Shown here: positions 24,561 to 32,487 of the stretch, piece after piece | Layout of the letters: every line of letters starts with the position of its first letter | How positions within the stretch are numbered: the stretch's first letter is position 1 | DNA from: Nocardioides eburneiflavus | Lineage (GTDB): Bacteria > Actinomycetota > Actinomycetes > Propionibacteriales > Nocardioidaceae | Assembly: GCF_004785795.1 (NCBI RefSeq) | Contig: NZ_SRRO01000001.1 | Coordinates: forward strand, 3,038,001-3,102,000 | Reading direction: 5' to 3' | DNA length: 64,000 nt | Notes under the pieces: generated by a model | Told to the model about the DNA's origin: nothing | The model's input: the letters and a program-made list of their open reading frames with translations, nothing else | The model's database searches: none | Program-made: the position numbers and the translations under genes

Positions 24561-26035
24561 AGCTGAGGTTCAACCCGTGGGACGTGGGCTGGCGCATCGG
24601 GGACGCGCACGAGCCGCGTGGCGGCGAGCTGTGGGTGCCGTGGGACCGCACCGCCGGGGTGGTGGGCCCGCAGGGCTCCGGCAAGACGCTCGACCTGCTC
24701 ACCCCGGCGCTGCTGAGTGCCCCGGGCGCTGCAATGGTCACCCTCACGAAGGTCGAGGACCTGCTGCTCAGCCTCACCGAACGCTCCCGCGACGACCGTC
24801 CGTGCGTGGTCCTCGACCCGTTCGGGCTGGCCAAGGGCGTCGTCGGCGAGCTGATCTGGGACCCGATCGCCGGCTGCGTGGACCCCAAGGTCGCCGAGCG
24901 GCGAGCGAAGGCCTTCACCGCCGGCACCGTCAAGGGTGCGATCACCGGCGGCACCGGAGACGATGCCGCCCGGTTCTACGCCGCGGAATCGGCGAAGGTG
25001 CTGCAGGGCTACTTCCACGCCGCGGCCCTGACCGGGAAGACCCTCGAGGGCGTCCTGCAGTGGGTCGCGAACCCGACCGCGGCCAGCCAGCCGATGGAGA
25101 TCCTGCGCCGGCACCCGCATGCCGAGCCGTTCTGGCACGGCCTGCTGCACGGGGCGCTCAACGGCGACGACCGCACCGCCGGCAACACGATCACCACGGT
25201 GCAGCAGGCGGTGTCCCTGTTCTTCCAGGCCGACATCCGCCGACGCTGCGTGCCCAGCCACGGGCACCCGGCCACCGACCTGGCGGACGTGATCCGTCGC
25301 CGCGGCACCATCTACCTGCTGGGCCGCGAAGACCCCTACGCCTCGGCCAGCCCGCTGATGACGGCGGTGGCCGAGCACGTCTTGGACACCGGGCTGCTGC
25401 TGGCCAACATCTCACCGTGGGGCGGCCGGCTGTGCCCGCCGCTGGTCTCGGTTCTCGACGAGCTGCCCTCGACCGCACCGCTGCCGACCCTGCGCACCCG
25501 GATGGCCAACGAGCGCGCCCTGGGCCTGTCGTTCATTTGGGCCGCCCAGACCCGTCCCCAGCTGACCAGCATCTTAGGCGAGCACGAGGCCCGGGCACTG
25601 CTCGGCCTCACCAACACCCTGGTGATGTTCGGCGGGTCCAAGGACGTCGCCTTCAACCAGGAGATCTCCGACCTGCTCGGAACAGTCCGCATCGGCCGCG
25701 TCACTCACTCCACCGGCGGGTTCAACGGCGGCAGCCGCAACTTCTCCGGCGACGACATCCCCATCATGCGGCCCGAGGAGGTCCGCCAGTTGCCCGAGCG
25801 GCGGGCCCTGGTGATCGCCGAGAACGGCAAGCCGATCATCGCCAAGCTGCATCGCTGCGTGGAGGGCAAGGCCGGCGAGCGGCTCCTGGCCGACCAGCGG
25901 GCGCTGCGCGCCCGGCTCACCAACGATCGCCGCATGGTCATCACCCCCGAGGCCCGGGCGACCGCCGCCCTCGTCGAGGCGCGCCGCCTCGGCTTCGTCG
26001 ATGCCGAAACCGAACCGACCAGGAGTGAGCTGTGA
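24557..26035 (+). CDS. VirD4/TraG-type coupling protein
   Basis: 492 residues, ATG after GGGGGAGGAGCG. Walker A VVGPQGSGKTLDLL (~34-47), Walker B VSVLDELPSTAPLPTL (~296-311), and the TraM-recognition region with LSFIWAAQTRPQLTSILGEH (~325) and NTLVMFGGSKD are in the usual order. It has no membrane helix of its own; the preceding gene supplies two. The coupling protein brings the relaxase-DNA complex to the channel. The stop overlaps the GTG of the next gene. Confidence 0.85.
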   Translation: MKLRFNPWDVGWRIGDAHEPRGGELWVPWDRTAGVVGPQGSGKTLDLLTPALLSAPGAAMVTLTKVEDLLLSLTERSRDDRPCVVLDPFGLAKGVVGELIWDPIAGCVDPKVAERRAKAFTAGTVKGAITGGTGDDAARFYAAESAKVLQGYFHAAALTGKTLEGVLQWVANPTAASQPMEILRRHPHAEPFWHGLLHGALNGDDRTAGNTITTVQQAVSLFFQADIRRRCVPSHGHPATDLADVIRRRGTIYLLGREDPYASASPLMTAVAEHVLDTGLLLANISPWGGRLCPPLVSVLDELPSTAPLPTLRTRMANERALGLSFIWAAQTRPQLTSILGEHEARALLGLTNTLVMFGGSKDVAFNQEISDLLGTVRIGRVTHSTGGFNGGSRNFSGDDIPIMRPEEVRQLPERRALVIAENGKPIIAKLHRCVEGKAGERLLADQRALRARLTNDRRMVITPEARATAALVEARRLGFVDAETEPTRSEL

Positions 26036-26730
26036 CGACCGAACAGGCCCGACGGGCCGCACCCAGCCCGATGGTGTTCCCGTTCCCCGTCCCCGGGGAG
26101 CAGGTCCGGCTGGCCTACCGCGAGCTCCACATCGCCATCAACGGCACCGAGGAGCAGAAGAAGGCTCTGGGCAACCACGCCCTGCTGCCGCGGCCCTGGG
26201 AGCCGGGGACGTGCCCCGACCCCGAGCTCCGACGTCAGCTGTGGGAGTGGTTCGAGGACGTCGTCGCCTGGCTCAACCGCGAGTACACCTGGGACGTCGC
26301 GGGGCTCATCCCCAGCTGTTGGCCCCTCCACCCGCACCTGGTCCACGAGATCGCGGTGCTGGCCGACCAGCGCCGCCGCGCCCGGCTCGCCATGACCAGC
26401 GACGCGCTCGAGGAGTGGCACCGCTACTGCCTGCCGGCCTTCACCGACCGCATGCGCAACCGGCTGCGGGCCCACTGCGACGACGAGCACAAGAGCTGGC
26501 CCGCCAAGCCGCGACACAACGAGCACCTGGGCGAGGCCAGCACCCAGCGGCGTGAGAACGCCTTCGCCCACGACGTCGACGCGCTGCTCGACAACCGACG
26601 GGCCCACGAGCAGCCCGAGCCGGTCGGTCGACCGCGCCTCGTCGAGGTCGACCTGGACACCGGCGAGATCAAGGACGAACCGCTCGGCTCGCAGCCGCGC
26701 ACCCGAACCGAGAAGGGTCCCCGTATCTGA
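26032..26730 (+). CDS. Conserved-looking cytoplasmic protein, DUF4913-like
   Basis: 232 residues from a GTG overlapping the VirD4 stop. The central segment (LWEWFEDVVAWLNREYTWDV, then CWPLHPHLVHEIAVLADQRR) resembles DUF4913-type proteins of actinobacterial plasmids and phages. The C-terminal third is charged and disordered and ends with DTGEIKDEP. Tight coupling to the coupling protein suggests a transfer-associated role, possibly in docking. DUF assignment is by eye and not certain. Confidence 0.55.
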   Translation: MTTEQARRAAPSPMVFPFPVPGEQVRLAYRELHIAINGTEEQKKALGNHALLPRPWEPGTCPDPELRRQLWEWFEDVVAWLNREYTWDVAGLIPSCWPLHPHLVHEIAVLADQRRRARLAMTSDALEEWHRYCLPAFTDRMRNRLRAHCDDEHKSWPAKPRHNEHLGEASTQRRENAFAHDVDALLDNRRAHEQPEPVGRPRLVEVDLDTGEIKDEPLGSQPRTRTEKGPRI

Positions 26731-26840
26731 TGCGGCAATCGCGGCGGTTTGACGCACTCATTGCGGCTTGTTCCATTGACCCCGGGATCAGGTGAAGTCC
26801 GCCGAACCACGTACAACCACCGTCCGCGGGTGTCAGGGTG

Positions 26841-26853
26841 CTGTTGACAACAG
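26841..26853. promoter_or_regulatory. Palindrome CTGTTGACAACAG containing a -35-like TTGACA
   Basis: A perfect 13-bp palindrome 29 bp upstream of the thermonuclease GTG. The embedded TTGACA could be a -35 box, but no good -10 follows at 16-18 bp. It may be an operator or chance symmetry. Confidence 0.3.
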
Positions 26854-26882
26854 TTTGCAGGACGACCAGCAGTGGGGGAAAC

Positions 26883-27575
26883 GTGCACAACAGACTCATC
26901 CGAGCACTCGCGCTCATCATTATCGCTCTCGGCTTGACCAGCTTCGCGCAGTCACCGGCCACGGCCGTCGTTGACCGCGACTGCGGAGACTTCCCGAGCC
27001 AGGCGGCCGCCCAGAACTTCTTCCTCGCCAACGGCGGCCCCCAGAGTGACCCGCACGGGCTCGATAGTGAAGGTGACGGAATCGCCTGCGAGTCCAACCC
27101 GTGCCCGTGCATCGGTCGCGGCACCAACACCCAGAACCCGGTGACCACCCCGCCTCCGCCGAAGGTCTACCGCGAGACCGGCAACGTGACGCAGATTGTC
27201 GACGGCGACACCCTGAAGGTCCGCCTCCGCACCGGCGGCGTCGTGTCCGTACGCATGCTCGGCATCAACACTCCTGAGCGCGGCCGTTGTGGCTCGGACG
27301 AGGCCACTGACAATCTCAGCAAGCTCGCCCCTGTCCGGTCGACCGTGCAGCTCGTGTCCGACCCCAGCCAAGCCGCCAAGGACCGGTACGGCCGACTCCT
27401 GCGCTACGTGAAGCGCGAGGGTGGCTACAACGATCTGTCTTACCGCCAAGCGTGGAACGGCTACACGAAGCGTTACGTCTTCGGCGGCAAGCCGGTCAAC
27501 CGGGACCGCGACTATGTCCGCGCGATCGACAACGCGCGCAGCAACGCCCGCGGCCTGTGGGCGAGCTGCTGGTAG
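26883..27575 (+). CDS. Secreted thermonuclease with Excalibur domain
   Basis: 230 residues from GTG 26883, giving a signal peptide (MHNRLIRALALIIIALGLTS, cleavage near ATA). An Excalibur calcium-binding motif follows (DRDCGDFPSQAAAQNFF and LDSEGDGIACE, ~37-80). The SNase domain (~105-230) has VDGDTLKVRLRTGG, GINTPERGRC and AAKDRYGRLLRYV, preserving the Asp, Glu and Arg residues used for catalysis in staphylococcal nuclease. The order Excalibur then SNase is unusual but seen. It may degrade extracellular DNA; it closes the transfer region and is followed by a strong terminator, so it may be its own unit. Confidence 0.85.
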   Translation: MHNRLIRALALIIIALGLTSFAQSPATAVVDRDCGDFPSQAAAQNFFLANGGPQSDPHGLDSEGDGIACESNPCPCIGRGTNTQNPVTTPPPPKVYRETGNVTQIVDGDTLKVRLRTGGVVSVRMLGINTPERGRCGSDEATDNLSKLAPVRSTVQLVSDPSQAAKDRYGRLLRYVKREGGYNDLSYRQAWNGYTKRYVFGGKPVNRDRDYVRAIDNARSNARGLWASCW

Positions 27576-27594
27576 TTCTCAACGTTTTCACAAT

Positions 27595-27631
27595 GCAGGC
27601 CCCGACTCGGCATGACCGAGTCGGGGCCTGC
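27595..27631 (+). terminator. Strong hairpin terminator after the thermonuclease gene
   Basis: GCAGGCCCCGACTCGG (27595-27610) pairs perfectly over 16 bp with CCGAGTCGGGGCCTGC (27616-27631) around a CATGA loop, 19 bp after the stop. It marks the end of the transfer operon and works symmetrically. Confidence 0.85.
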
Positions 27632-27679
27632 TGCGTCAATGCGGCACCGTGCCCGGCAGGCGATGCAAGACTCGCCGAC

Positions 27680-28321
27680 GTGACTCGTGTTGAACGTTGG
27701 GAGAAGCGCGCCGAGATCCCGCTCCTCCTGCTCGCCGTCGCGTTCGTTGTGGCCTACGCCTGGCCGGTCGTCGACCCCAACCTCCAGTCAGACCTCCGGG
27801 ACACCCTTACCGTCCTGTCCTGGGCGGTATGGGCCGCGTTCGCGGTCGACCTTGGGGTGAGACTCGTCCTCGCTGATGACAGACGCCGCTACGCCCTGCG
27901 TCACTGGTACGACGTAGCTCTGGTGGTCCTCCCGGTGCTGCGGGCGCTACGGCTGCTCCGCCTGCTCGTGCTCTTGCGGATGTTCGACCGTTCGGCGGCC
28001 AGCAACCTCGCCGGCCGCGTCCTCACATACGCCGCCGCCATCGCCCTGATGTCGGTCGGCCTCGGTGCACTCGCCGTCCTCGACGCAGAGCAGGATGCGG
28101 CAGGCGCGAACATTGCGACCATTGGAGACGCGGTCTGGTGGGCGTGCACCACTGTGACGACTGTCGGGTACGGCGACCATTTCCCCGTCACCTTCCAGGG
28201 CCGTGCCGTTGCCGTCGTCCTCATGATCGTGGGTATCGGGCTGGTGGCCACCGTCACGGCTTCGCTCGCCTCATGGCTTCTGGCTCACGTCGAGAGCGAA
28301 CGACAGCAAGCGGACGCCTGA
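27680..28321 (+). CDS. Voltage-gated-type potassium channel protein
   Basis: 213 residues from GTG 27680. Four membrane segments resembling S1-S4 (IPLLLLAVAFVVAYAWPVV; LTVLSWAVWAAFAVDLGVRL; VALVVLPVLRALRLLRLLVL with regularly spaced Arg), then S5, a pore loop with the selectivity filter TTVGYGDHFPV (~155-165) and S6 (VAVVLMIVGIGLVATVTASL). It has no cytoplasmic RCK domain. The gene starts 48 bp after the terminator and has no obvious Shine-Dalgarno sequence, so it may be leaderless. First gene of the accessory block; why it is carried is unknown. Confidence 0.8.
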   Translation: MTRVERWEKRAEIPLLLLAVAFVVAYAWPVVDPNLQSDLRDTLTVLSWAVWAAFAVDLGVRLVLADDRRRYALRHWYDVALVVLPVLRALRLLRLLVLLRMFDRSAASNLAGRVLTYAAAIALMSVGLGALAVLDAEQDAAGANIATIGDAVWWACTTVTTVGYGDHFPVTFQGRAVAVVLMIVGIGLVATVTASLASWLLAHVESERQQADA

Positions 28322-28382
28322 GGGCCTACATCCCGTTCGGAGAGGCGTGGTGCACCGATGAGCTTCGGCGCAACATGGGCAG

Positions 28383-28499
28383 ATGACGCAGCCGCAACCT
28401 GAACAGGACGACGTGGAGGCGTGGCGTGACTTGCAGGCCGTGCTCGAGGAGCGCGACCGCGAGTGGTGGGCCGACGCCGAGTCAACCGACGAGATGTGA
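28383..28499 (+). CDS. Possible 38-residue acidic protein
   Basis: A short ATG frame, MTQPQPEQDDVEAW..., acidic and helical with several Trp, ending 12 bp before the convergent gene. Codon choice looks coding-like, but there is no clear ribosome-binding site. Low support. Confidence 0.3.
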   Translation: MTQPQPEQDDVEAWRDLQAVLEERDREWWADAESTDEM

Positions 28500-28511
28500 G
28501 CTAGCGCGCCG

Positions 28512-28790
28512 TCAGGTGTCGCGCTGGGGCAGCGCGACCACCTTGCCCCGGTCAACGAGGCCGTCGTCGTCGGTGAGGTCGCCGCAGGGGCGTAGGTGGT
28601 CCTCGTGGATCCAGCCGAGCATCTGCCTGCCTGGAGCGGCGTAGTAGTTGCACATGCCCCACCAGTCGCCGGTCTCGTCGTCAACGGCCCAAGCGCGTAA
28701 CAGGCCGAAGTGCTCCCCTGCGTGTTCGTGATCATCGGGGAGGCTGATGGTGACTTCGCGTTGTTCCCATCCGTGGAAGGTCTGGGTCAT
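28512..28790 (-). CDS. Hypothetical protein with conserved-looking WWGMCNYY core
   Basis: 92 residues from ATG 28790 (MTQTFHGWEQREVTISLPDD); an ATG at 28802 would add four residues. The centre (RAWAVDDETGDWWGMCNYYA, then RQMLGWIHEDHLRPCG) is rich in Trp and Tyr and looks like a compact beta-sheet protein. No family recognised, no signal peptide or membrane helix. It converges with the small frame ending at 28499. Confidence 0.5.
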   Translation of the reverse strand: MTQTFHGWEQREVTISLPDDHEHAGEHFGLLRAWAVDDETGDWWGMCNYYAAPGRQMLGWIHEDHLRPCGDLTDDDGLVDRGKVVALPQRDT

Positions 28791-29037
28791 ACGGCGCGCC
28801 ATCGGGCCAGTGTGCGTGGTGGGTCAGACGAGCGAAACCCGGTGATGGGATCTGTGGACAAGGGGGCAAGGCCTTTGACTGGGTGTGTCCCTATTGTCGG
28901 TACCACCCGCGCCCTCGGTCGCGCGGAATGCGGCAGATCCGGAAGGCCGGCGTGCTCAGTAGGCAACGGAGGCTTCACCGCGTCCACGACCAGTCGTAGC
29001 ATCCGATCAGGACACAACATCCTCCGGAGGTATCGCC

Positions 29038-29478
29038 ATGCGCCTGTTCTTCATCGCGGGAGCCGCAGTGGTTGCCACGCTCGTCATCCCCTTGACCGCG
29101 GTGCAGGCCAGTGCCGCCGCCGTCGAGTTCACGAAGGTCCAGTACGACTCACCGGGCGACGACACCGGCAGCAACAACAGCCTCAACAAGGAATGGATCA
29201 AGATCACCAACCGCAGCAACCAGAAGAAGACCCTCACCGGCTGGACCGTGCGCGACCCGCAGGGCCACGTGTTCAAGTTCCCTGAGTTCAAACTTGGCGC
29301 TGGAAGGACCGTCACCATTCACACCGGGAAGGGCACTGACTCGAGGACTGACTTGTACTGGCGTCAGGACCGATATGTCTGGAACAACGAAGGCGACAAG
29401 GCGATCCTGAAGAACGCGAACAAGAAGCTGGTCCATGTGTGCAAGTGGGGGAGCGGCAGCGGCAGCGCCGCCTGCTGA
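29038..29478 (+). CDS. Secreted lamin-tail-domain protein
   Basis: 146 residues, ATG preceded by CCGGAGGTATCGCC. Signal peptide MRLFFIAGAAVVATLVIPLT is cleaved near ASA-AA. The rest is a single lamin tail domain: EFTKVQYDSPGDD, NKEWIKITNRSNQKKTLTGW, VRDPQGHVFKFPEF, GRTVTIHTGKG, DRYVWNNEGDKAILKN. In bacteria this domain occurs in secreted proteins, often next to nucleases. Here it stands alone ~1.5 kb after the thermonuclease gene. Function unknown. Confidence 0.8.
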   Translation: MRLFFIAGAAVVATLVIPLTAVQASAAAVEFTKVQYDSPGDDTGSNNSLNKEWIKITNRSNQKKTLTGWTVRDPQGHVFKFPEFKLGAGRTVTIHTGKGTDSRTDLYWRQDRYVWNNEGDKAILKNANKKLVHVCKWGSGSGSAAC

Positions 29479-29809
29479 TCCGAGCGAGGCGATCGCACCC
29501 AAGTTGTACAGCGCGTGGCGCTTGTGGAGGAACTTCCCACGCGTCTTTGCAAACCCGTGCGGCGCGCTCCGTGGACACCGATCATCGGCATCCGGATGCC
29601 GACTCGGCGTGCGGCTCGGCATCCCCGCCGCTGGTGAGGACCAGATCGGGGCTTAGGATCGTCGCTCGTCTCTGCGGTCTCCGGGAACGTCAGCCCCATC
29701 TCGACTCCGAAGAGCGTCGATTGTGGGCGCCGAAAGGCGGCGGAATGACGCGCGTCCGACGGCGCGCGCACGCGGCATCTGAGCGCGCTTCTTCTGGCAC
29801 GATGCTCGG
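29479..29809. other. 331-bp stretch without a supported gene
   Basis: Short frames on both strands lack ribosome-binding sites and protein-like composition. No hairpin or repeat stands out. It separates the lamin-tail gene from the immunity-type genes and may be decayed cargo. Confidence 0.4.
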
Positions 29810-30082
29810 GTGGATCGTGCCTACTACGACGAGATCGCCGGGGAACTGCACGTCCTCCTCGTCCGCTTGGACGATCGGCTTCCGGGCAAGGACGCCACGT
29901 TGATCGCCGAGTTCATCGACGCGAACGAACTCGGTCTTGCCCTCGAACAGATGGCCGACGTGCTGAGCGATGGCGAGCAGCCGTTGGCCCCCGATGAGCG
30001 GGCCCACATGCTCGGCCTCGTCGAACGGATGCAGATGGGCGAGCGTGTTCCAAGGGCCCTTCAGTCGTGTCCCGAGAAATGA
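29810..30082 (+). CDS. MafI-like immunity protein
   Basis: 90 residues from GTG 29810. It is acidic and helical: ELHVLLVRLDDRLPGKDATL, IAEFIDANELGLALEQMADV, DERAHMLGLVERMQMGERVP. The pattern (small, acidic, ELGLALE...MAD...L, then a helix with LVERM) fits the MafI family of immunity proteins for polymorphic toxins. No toxin gene is adjacent, so it would be an orphan immunity gene that may protect the host from neighbours' toxins. Family assignment is from memory of its pattern. Confidence 0.5.
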   Translation: MDRAYYDEIAGELHVLLVRLDDRLPGKDATLIAEFIDANELGLALEQMADVLSDGEQPLAPDERAHMLGLVERMQMGERVPRALQSCPEK

Positions 30083-30174
30083 CCCGCTGGACGGCTCGTC
30101 GACAAGCGGGATGTCCGACAGGCGGCGGAGTGACGCGACCTCGATCCGAGTAATGCAGAATTTCTGCTGGTCCC

Positions 30175-30673
30175 CTACCAGCCGACGTCGAACTCGCCCT
30201 CGTCCGTCAGGCCGCTGACAAAAGCCGCAAAGTCAGGCGCCACCACGGTGATTGCATAGTCCAACTCCTGGTCGACATGGACGACCCGCGGCTCGCCAGA
30301 GCCGCTGTAGTCCAAGGCCAGCATGTCGTGGCCGGCCGATGGGCAGTCGGCGAAGTAGACGCCGATGTCGGGGTAACCCCACTCTTCTAGCCAGAAGCGA
30401 CTGCCTATCGTTCCGCAGAGGCTAAAGCTTTGCGCTGCGGCCGATGGCCGCCAACGAGTGGACGCCGATGTGGTCCTCTGCCCACGAGGTTCTTACGTTC
30501 ATCGGATGCGCGGTCTTGGCCAAGGTCCCGCCGTTGTGGGTGCGGCCTAGCGCCACGTAGGAGTCGGGCAGTTTCACGCCCAACTCTGCCTCGATCGACC
30601 GCAAGAGCTCATCGTCGAGCGACGGCTCGAACGGTCCCTCGTCCGGGACGAACAACTTCGCGGCGGTGCTCAT
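30175..30673 (-). pseudogene. SMI1/KNR4 (SUKH) family immunity protein, frameshifted
   Basis: The N-terminal 83 residues (MSTAAKLFVPDEGPFEPSLD... AELGVKLPDSYVALGRTHNG) run from 30673 to a TAG at 30422-30424. The C-terminal half continues in another frame (SLCGTIGSRFWLEEWGYPDI..., PSAGHDMLALDYSGSGEPRV, ending FDVGW at 30175). Joining them needs two extra bases at ~30421-30424, giving a normal ~165-residue SUKH protein. SUKH proteins are immunity factors of contact-dependent toxins. Either a natural 2-nt deletion or a sequencing error; as written it is broken. Confidence 0.75.
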
Positions 30674-30892
30674 TAGGCCAACATATCCGCGGTCATCCGC
30701 CGAACCGTGGGTGACACGATCTTCGGCAGACCCGTGCGTCCGGCAAGCGGCGTTAAGACGCAGTTGTCATCCCAACCATCACGGTTCTTCAACGTGCTAC
30801 GGGTCGGGTGGAACAGAGTCGTCCTGCATTCGCTTTCTCGGACCCATCTCCGGAGAACAGGCCTCCGAATCCCGCTTGCGAGCGCGAGCCCG

Positions 30893-31666
30893 CTAGGGCA
30901 TCGCTGATTCGTCTGGTTCGTCATTCTCAGGGAACACGTGCGGGATGCTCATCGCGGTGGCACGGACCACGTCAAGACGCTCCTTGGCGAACTCGACCCA
31001 CTTCTCGGTATCACCCGTCGCCACACGGTCTGCCTTCTCGATCAGGACGGTCAGCAATTCGACCGTGAGAGCCAGTACCGTCCGCGCATGCTTGGCTGAG
31101 AACGTAACGAACCGCGGCTCCACACCGGCGTCCATGTCGGCTCGGTAGGCGGGATCGGCGAACTCGGTCGGCGGGTGGACAGCCAGGTCCCGGAACTTGA
31201 ACAGCTCCTTCAGAAACTGCCGGATGTTCGGCATTCCCGCGTTCTTGATCTTCAGGTGGAAGTGAAACGTCGCTGCAATCTGGGAGTGTCGGGCGGTTCG
31301 GTTCTTGTTCCAGAGCTCGGCGTCAGGATGTTTGCCGAAGCGAGCCACGACTGTGCTGTAGAAGGCGTCGATCGCGAATGCACAGGCGGTCAACACCGTC
31401 ATCGCGGCGCGGAACTCTGCCTCCAGCGCCAACCGCTTGAGTTCAGCCAACTCATGTTCGGCATCCTTCTCCCGCAAGATGGTGCTGTGCAGAACCGACT
31501 CCTCGGTGGCGGCGAGCGTCGTATTGTCACAGGCCGTGAGTAGCCAGTGATGCCACGTGTCCGACCGAACCATCAGCGTCATCGACGGCGGATCCGAACC
31601 ATCCAACGGGATCTGGAGGTTGGAGATGCGGATGTCCATCCCGCTCGTGATGAAGACACCTGGCAT
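30893..31666 (-). CDS. HEPN-like protein of unknown function
   Basis: 257 residues from ATG 31666, preceded by AGAGGAGCG; an upstream ATG at 31696 is less likely. The N-terminal ~55 residues are beta-rich, and the rest is helical: RAAMTVLTACAFAIDAFYST, then LKELFKFRDLAVHPPTEFA, where RDLAVH fits the R-x4-H catalytic motif of HEPN RNases, then LALTVELLTVLIEKA. A monocistronic gene among immunity and defence-type cargo. It might be a HEPN toxin, but no paired antitoxin is adjacent. The HEPN call rests on one motif and overall helicity. Confidence 0.5.
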   Translation of the reverse strand: MPGVFITSGMDIRISNLQIPLDGSDPPSMTLMVRSDTWHHWLLTACDNTTLAATEESVLHSTILREKDAEHELAELKRLALEAEFRAAMTVLTACAFAIDAFYSTVVARFGKHPDAELWNKNRTARHSQIAATFHFHLKIKNAGMPNIRQFLKELFKFRDLAVHPPTEFADPAYRADMDAGVEPRFVTFSAKHARTVLALTVELLTVLIEKADRVATGDTEKWVEFAKERLDVVRATAMSIPHVFPENDEPDESAMP

Positions 31667-31879
31667 GGTCGCTCCTCTGGGGCCTGTGGATCGCACACTG
31701 GTCCTACCACAGAGTCAGCGGACTGGCCGGCCATGCATACCTAGTAGCGGCTATGACGCACAGAGCTCTGGAGACGCGGGGATGCAATCGGGTGACTCCC
31801 GCGTGGACCACGTGACTGGAGTCGAAGTCGGACCGTTCAAGGCGGCGCGCGAGGCGGGTGCTGTGCGACCGTAGCCACG

Positions 31880-32410
31880 ATGAATCCGTACGACGAAAAC
31901 ATCGTGACCTACCGGACGCTGCTTGATGGCTACGAACAAGCGCTTCGGCGTTTTACCGACGCGTCGAAGAGCCGCAACGCCAGCCAAGTTTTTCTGCCGC
32001 TGTTTGAGGCGCTGAATTGGGCGGTCGCCCTCGATGATCAAGCGCGCGCGCATTGGGCCCCCGAGGGCGTTCCATTGGACTGGTCCTGGAGAAGTCGGGT
32101 TGCAGGAGGTGACCTTGTGAACGCCGTGCGCTGCGCTAGGAACCGGGTTCATCACCAATGGGCGGACGCGCTGATCCGGCGCGACGGCATGAGTGCTCCA
32201 CTGACACCTCCCCTTGTTCTGCATGAGTGGACTTGGCGACCCCTGAATGATCTCCCGAAGGCCGGCGGTCGCAGGACGCAGGTGATCATCGAGGCGGAGT
32301 CAGACTACGAGCGGGCCCTGGCCGCTGTTCCCGCCCGCATCACATTGACAGGACTCTTGGACCCGTTCCGCCGGCTCGCCGACATGCTGGAGCCACCTCG
32401 ACCTCGCTGA
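31880..32410 (+). CDS. Small helical protein with RNRVHH motif, HEPN-like
   Basis: 176 residues, ATG 31880. All-helical start (NIVTYRTLLDGYEQALRRFT, VFLPLFEALNWAVALDDQAR). GGDLVNAVRCARNRVHHQWA (~76-95) contains R-x4-H, as in HEPN domains. The C-terminal half has a beta strand VLHEWTWRPL. Composition is lower in GC-third-position bias than the conjugation genes, suggesting separate transfer. It is divergent from the preceding HEPN-like gene with ~210 bp between them. Unknown function. Confidence 0.5.
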   Translation: MNPYDENIVTYRTLLDGYEQALRRFTDASKSRNASQVFLPLFEALNWAVALDDQARAHWAPEGVPLDWSWRSRVAGGDLVNAVRCARNRVHHQWADALIRRDGMSAPLTPPLVLHEWTWRPLNDLPKAGGRRTQVIIEAESDYERALAAVPARITLTGLLDPFRRLADMLEPPRPR

Positions 32411-32487
32411 AGGCCGGTCGAGTTTCACTCGCAAGCGTCGCCCAAGACGCATACAGACCGGCGTCCCCGACGGTTGGGTCAGGTGAG

